Part shown: positions 60,882-64,000 of the stretch, one piece after another
Layout of the letters: each line of letters begins with the position of its first letter
Numbering within the stretch: the first letter of the stretch is position 1
Assembly: GCA_037367405.1 (NCBI GenBank)
Contig: JAZKJV010000600.1
Coordinates: 1,612,001 to 1,676,000, forward strand
DNA from: Ottelia alismoides
Lineage: Eukaryota; Streptophyta; Magnoliopsida; Alismatales; Hydrocharitaceae
Direction of reading: 5' to 3'
DNA: 64,000 nt
Made by a program: the position numbers and the translations under genes
The notes under the pieces: model-generated
What the model was told of the DNA's origin: nothing
What the model saw: the letters and a program-made list of their open reading frames with translations, nothing else
Databases searched by the model: none

Positions 60882-62388
60882 AAGAACTGTGGTGATGGCT
60901 GATGGGACTCATTCCCCGATCACAGGACAGGAGGAGATTACCTTGACGCCTTCAATGTGTCTACAGAACGTGTTTCACGCCTCTGATTTTTCTATGAATC
61001 TGTTATCCATTAGTCAGATTACAAAAGATTTGCACTGTCGAGCTATATTTGACACATCGTCTCTTGTTTTTCAAGACATTCTTACGGGCATGGTGATTGG
61101 TTGTGGCCGTGAGCAGGGTGGTCTCTATCGATTGATCCAAACTCCCTGTGCAGGCGCATCCTCTATTTCTGCAGGACTGATCTCTCCTTTTATCTGGCAT
61201 CTCCGTTTCGATCATCTCCCTCTCCAGAAGTTGAGTCATATTTTGCCACAGATCTCATCTGGATCCTCTTTCCCATGCGAGGCTTGTCAGTTGGGGAAGC
61301 ATCATCGATCGTCTTTCCTTAGTCATCAGAGTCGGAGCAGTAGCTCTCCGTTTGAATTACTTCATGTTGACATTTGGGGTCCGAGCCATGTTCCTGATCA
61401 TCAAGGGTACATGTTTTATCTTGTTGCAGATAACGATTTCTCTCGATTGCCATGGGTTTTCTTATTAAAAAATAAATCTGAAGCAGGGGATATGAAGTTC
61501 ATAATGTTTTCTCTTTCTCTGTGAAAATTGGGAGAACAGATAATGGTTTAGAATTTTGTACGCGTTCTTTCTTCCATTTCTTCTCATCACATGGCATTAT
61601 TCATCAAACAACATGTCCTTACACTTCTCAGTAGAATGGCATTGCGGAACGAAAGCATTGCCATTTACTTGACATCACTCGGACACTTCTTATTCGAATT
61701 CATGCCCCACATTCATTTTGGGATGATGTTGTTCTTACGGCATGTTGTCTGGTGAATCGCAGGCCCTCTATTGTTTTGGTGAGAAAACTTCTTTCTCTGT
61801 TGTCTTTCCTGATAAGGAGTTATGCTCACTTACCCCTCGTGTCTTTGGTTCTGTTGCATTCGTACACCAGTTAGCTCTAGGTCATGACAAGCTCTCTCCT
61901 AGGGCTGTAAAATGTGTGTTTGTTAGGTACTCTAGGACCCAGAAGGGATATCGATGTTATGATCCGTTGTGCATGAAATATTATATCAGTGATGATGTCA
62001 CATTTTTTGAGTCTGTGATGTTTTTCTCCTCTATAGGAGATATATTGGCTTCGTCTGATTCTAATGATGAGGTTTACATGCCACCTCCTCCCACATCTTC
62101 GTCTTCTCACATGTGCATGTTGTCTCGCCTCTGCAACCACCACCGTCGCCATCGCCGCCTCCTCCACCATTACCGTCTTCCACCCAGTCTCATATTGTTC
62201 CTCCATTACCAAAATTCTATTCCTGTCGACCTATATCTGCTCATGGACATCGTACGTCATCCAGCACACCTCAGATTTGTTCTGATAACATGATTTCTAA
62301 TGATGGGTCCGGAGATTTGTCTGCACAGGGATCTTTACAGGATAATAGCCCAGAAGTGAATGATGTTGGCCATGACCTGGATTTACCC
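60882..62388 (+). repeat. Tandem duplication copy 2 (1507 bp)
   Basis: It is nearly identical to copy 1; about eight differences are seen by eye (for example CGATTG/CGATCG at 59805/61311 and ACCCATAAGG/ACCCAGAAGG near 60430/61937). Its right edge continues into reverse transcriptase. Confidence 0.95.
60882..62388 (+). pseudogene. Pre-integrase and integrase, copy 2
   Basis: It holds the same domains as copy 1. Here the frame stays open for 223 codons through the pre-integrase and core start (60853-61524) because the run at about 61070 has the full base count. The same TAG before NGIAERKH is present, so that stop predates the duplication. Confidence 0.85.
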
Positions 62389-63480
62389 ATTAGCTTACGG
62401 AAGCAAAAGCGTACTTGTGCCTCTTATCCTATTGCCTCCCAGATATCCTTCCATCGTCTGACAAGGGACTTTCAGAGATTTGCAGTTGCTCTATCTACCG
62501 TGGATATTCCATGGAACTACCATGAGGTTCTGAAGGATAGTCGTTGGCGCCTAGCTATGGAGGATGAGATGGTTGCCTTGCAATCACGTGGTACCTGGAA
62601 TTTGGTGTCTACTCCCCCCGGAGCCTCAGTTGTCAGTTGCAAATGGGTATTTACTGTTAAACACCATGCGAACGGGAGCATTGATCGTTACAAGGCAAGA
62701 CTCATAGCTCGCGGATTTACTCAGATCTATAGCGTGGATTATATGGACACATTCTCTCCAGTTGCACACCACTCTACTCTACGGATCCTTCTTTCAGTTG
62801 CAGTCGTACGTGATTGGCCTTTATTTTACATCGATGTTAAAAATGCCTTTTCGTATAGCGATCTACAGGAGGAGGTCTATATGCAGCAGCCTTCGGGGTT
62901 TGTTGCTGATGGGGAGTGTCAGCATGTGTGTTGACTCCATAAAGCAATATATGGCCAAAGCCCAAGGCTTAGTTTCAAAAGCTATCAGAATTGGTGGAAA
63001 GAGATCAAATGCAGATCACTCACTATTTGTGCAGAGGACACCTAGATGCACTGTTGTGATCATGGTTTATGTTGATGATATACTTGTTACAGGAGATGAT
63101 GTGCATGGAATAAATATGGCAAAAGAATTTCTAAGCCGTCAGTTTGTTACGAAGGATTGGGAACCCTAAGATATTCATTAGGGTTATAATTTGTTAGGAA
63201 TGCACATGATCTTGTGATGGCCCAAAGGAAGTATGTTATGGATATGCTTGTTGAGACAGGCATGATTGGTTGTCGACAATCCACTACTCCTATGGATCCT
63301 AGCATGAAATTATATAAAGATGATACATAAGAGGTTAACAAAAGAAGATAGAGAGAGATGGTGGGGAAGCTCTTATATATTATTATTACTAGACCTGAAA
63401 TCTCGTTTGCAGTGAATCGCATTAGTCAGTTCATGGAGCAGCCCCGACATGTTCATATGGATGCTATATACATGATATTA
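62389..63480 (+). pseudogene. Reverse transcriptase of the copia element
   Basis: Motifs in order: SRWRLAMEDEMVAL, SCKWVFTVKHH, DRYKARLIARGFTQ, VDYMDTFSPVA, YIDVKNAF, EEVYMQQPSGF, then a TGA at 62932 where relatives read C-R-L. The rest, including the catalytic YVDDILVTGDD (about 63070), lies in other frames. A segment around KAIYG appears shortened. Confidence 0.9.
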
Positions 63481-63966
63481 TGATTGAAATCTTCTCCATG
63501 TGCAGGACTGTTATTCAAGAAAGGAACAACCCTTTCTGTCTACGTCTGACGTTGCCGTATTCGTTGGCAATTCTCTTGTTTCTTGAAAAAGCAAGAAACA
63601 AACAGCGGTAGCTAGATCGAGTGATGAATCTAATATAGGGCTATGGCACAAGCGAGCACAGAGATGATGTGGGTTCGAGCAGTACTGACATATTTGTATA
63701 TAAATATACCTCTGCCCGTGCAGTTACAATGTGATAATCAGGCTGCCATGTTCATTGCAAACAACCCTGCATTCCATGAAAGAACGAAGCACATTGAGGT
63801 AGATTGTCACTACACTAGAGACATGATTCAGAAGGGCCTAATTTTAACCTCACATGTCAGTACAGGAGAGCAAACGGTGGACATTTTTATCAAGACACTA
63901 CTCAGAGAACCATTTCAGAAGTGTTCTTCCAAGCTGAGCATGATTGACATCTATGCTCCATCTTGA
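63481..63966 (+). pseudogene. RNase H of the copia element
   Basis: The 3' portion is open at 63643-63966. It shows LQCDNQAAMFIANNPAFHER, TKHIEVDCHYTRDM and HVSTGEQTVDIFIK, the standard C-terminus of copia RNase H. The 5' portion is degraded (63480-63640). Confidence 0.9.
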
Positions 63967-63973
63967 GGGGGAA
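63964..63973 (+). other. Polypurine tract of the copia element
   Basis: TGAGGGGGAA lies directly before the 3' LTR start TGTAGAGATAATTC. Confidence 0.85.
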
Positions 63974-64000
63974 TGTAGAGATAATTCTATGTATTCTGAG
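63974..64000 (+). repeat. 3' LTR of the copia element, first 27 bases
   Basis: TGTAGAGATAATTCTATGTA matches the 5' LTR start at 57640. The window ends inside the LTR. Confidence 0.88.

Larger units (their letters stand above)
57640..64000 (+). mobile_element. Ty1/copia element with a short LTR, cut by window end
   Basis: A 144-bp LTR, PBS, gag, protease, integrase, reverse transcriptase, RNase H, polypurine tract and the first 27 bases of the 3' LTR lie in copia order on the plus strand. Small LTR size and motif style suggest an Ale/Retrofit-like lineage. Reading frames are broken by many stops and shifts. It lies opposite in direction to COPA, probably within its first intron. Confidence 0.93.

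Noticed and set aside
1..64000. CRISPR arrays, rRNA or tRNA genes, bacterial operons
   Set aside because: None are seen. The only tRNA-related sequences are retrotransposon primer-binding sites and a B-box-like LTR motif.

Overview
This is nuclear DNA of a flowering plant. Two intron-bearing plant genes sit in a large mass of nested retrotransposons: a VAN3-binding/FORKED-type protein and the coatomer alpha subunit. Both main genes read on the minus strand. The species cannot be fixed from sequence alone. No bacterial features, rRNA, tRNA or CRISPR are present.

Layout. 1-5178: two layers of Athila-type (Ty3/gypsy) LTR sequence, one fairly young (1-598) and one old and decayed (599-5178). 5650-16330: a dead L1-like LINE (minus strand), split by a 2.5-kb solo LTR with a 5-bp target duplication. 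The LTR/LINE junction then became part of a B-L-B-L-B tandem array in which L is a rearranged Athila LTR piece. 16757-18395: the VAN3-binding-like gene, six exons, 390 aa, apparently intact. 18456-21369: intergenic DNA with transposon relics.

21370-38947: one complete 17.6-kb Athila-lineage element on the minus strand. It has two ~3.7-kb LTRs, a GATCC target duplication, a tRNA-Asp primer-binding site, gag, protease, reverse transcriptase, RNase H, integrase and a polypurine tract. Its coding part carries five in-frame TAG codons, one TGA and several frameshifts. Between integrase and the 3' LTR lie repeated polypurine-like motifs, three of them set in hairpins. 38953-44850: older LTR relics. 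44851-51771: intergenic DNA with probable non-autonomous DNA-transposon debris.

51772-55356: the coatomer alpha-subunit gene (COPI vesicle coat), complete from about residue 70 to the stop codon. The first exon is not found in the window, so intron 1 must exceed 8.6 kb if the gene is intact. That putative intron holds a palindrome-rich DNA-transposon-like repeat (56082-57515) and a Ty1/copia element with a very short LTR (57640 to the window end). The copia element is antisense to the gene and carries a 1.5-kb internal tandem duplication.

The window therefore shows transposon nesting and decay around two conserved trafficking-related genes. The host genes do not form an operon or a shared pathway unit here. 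ORFs in the transposons are broken, and lineage names rest on motif recognition by eye.
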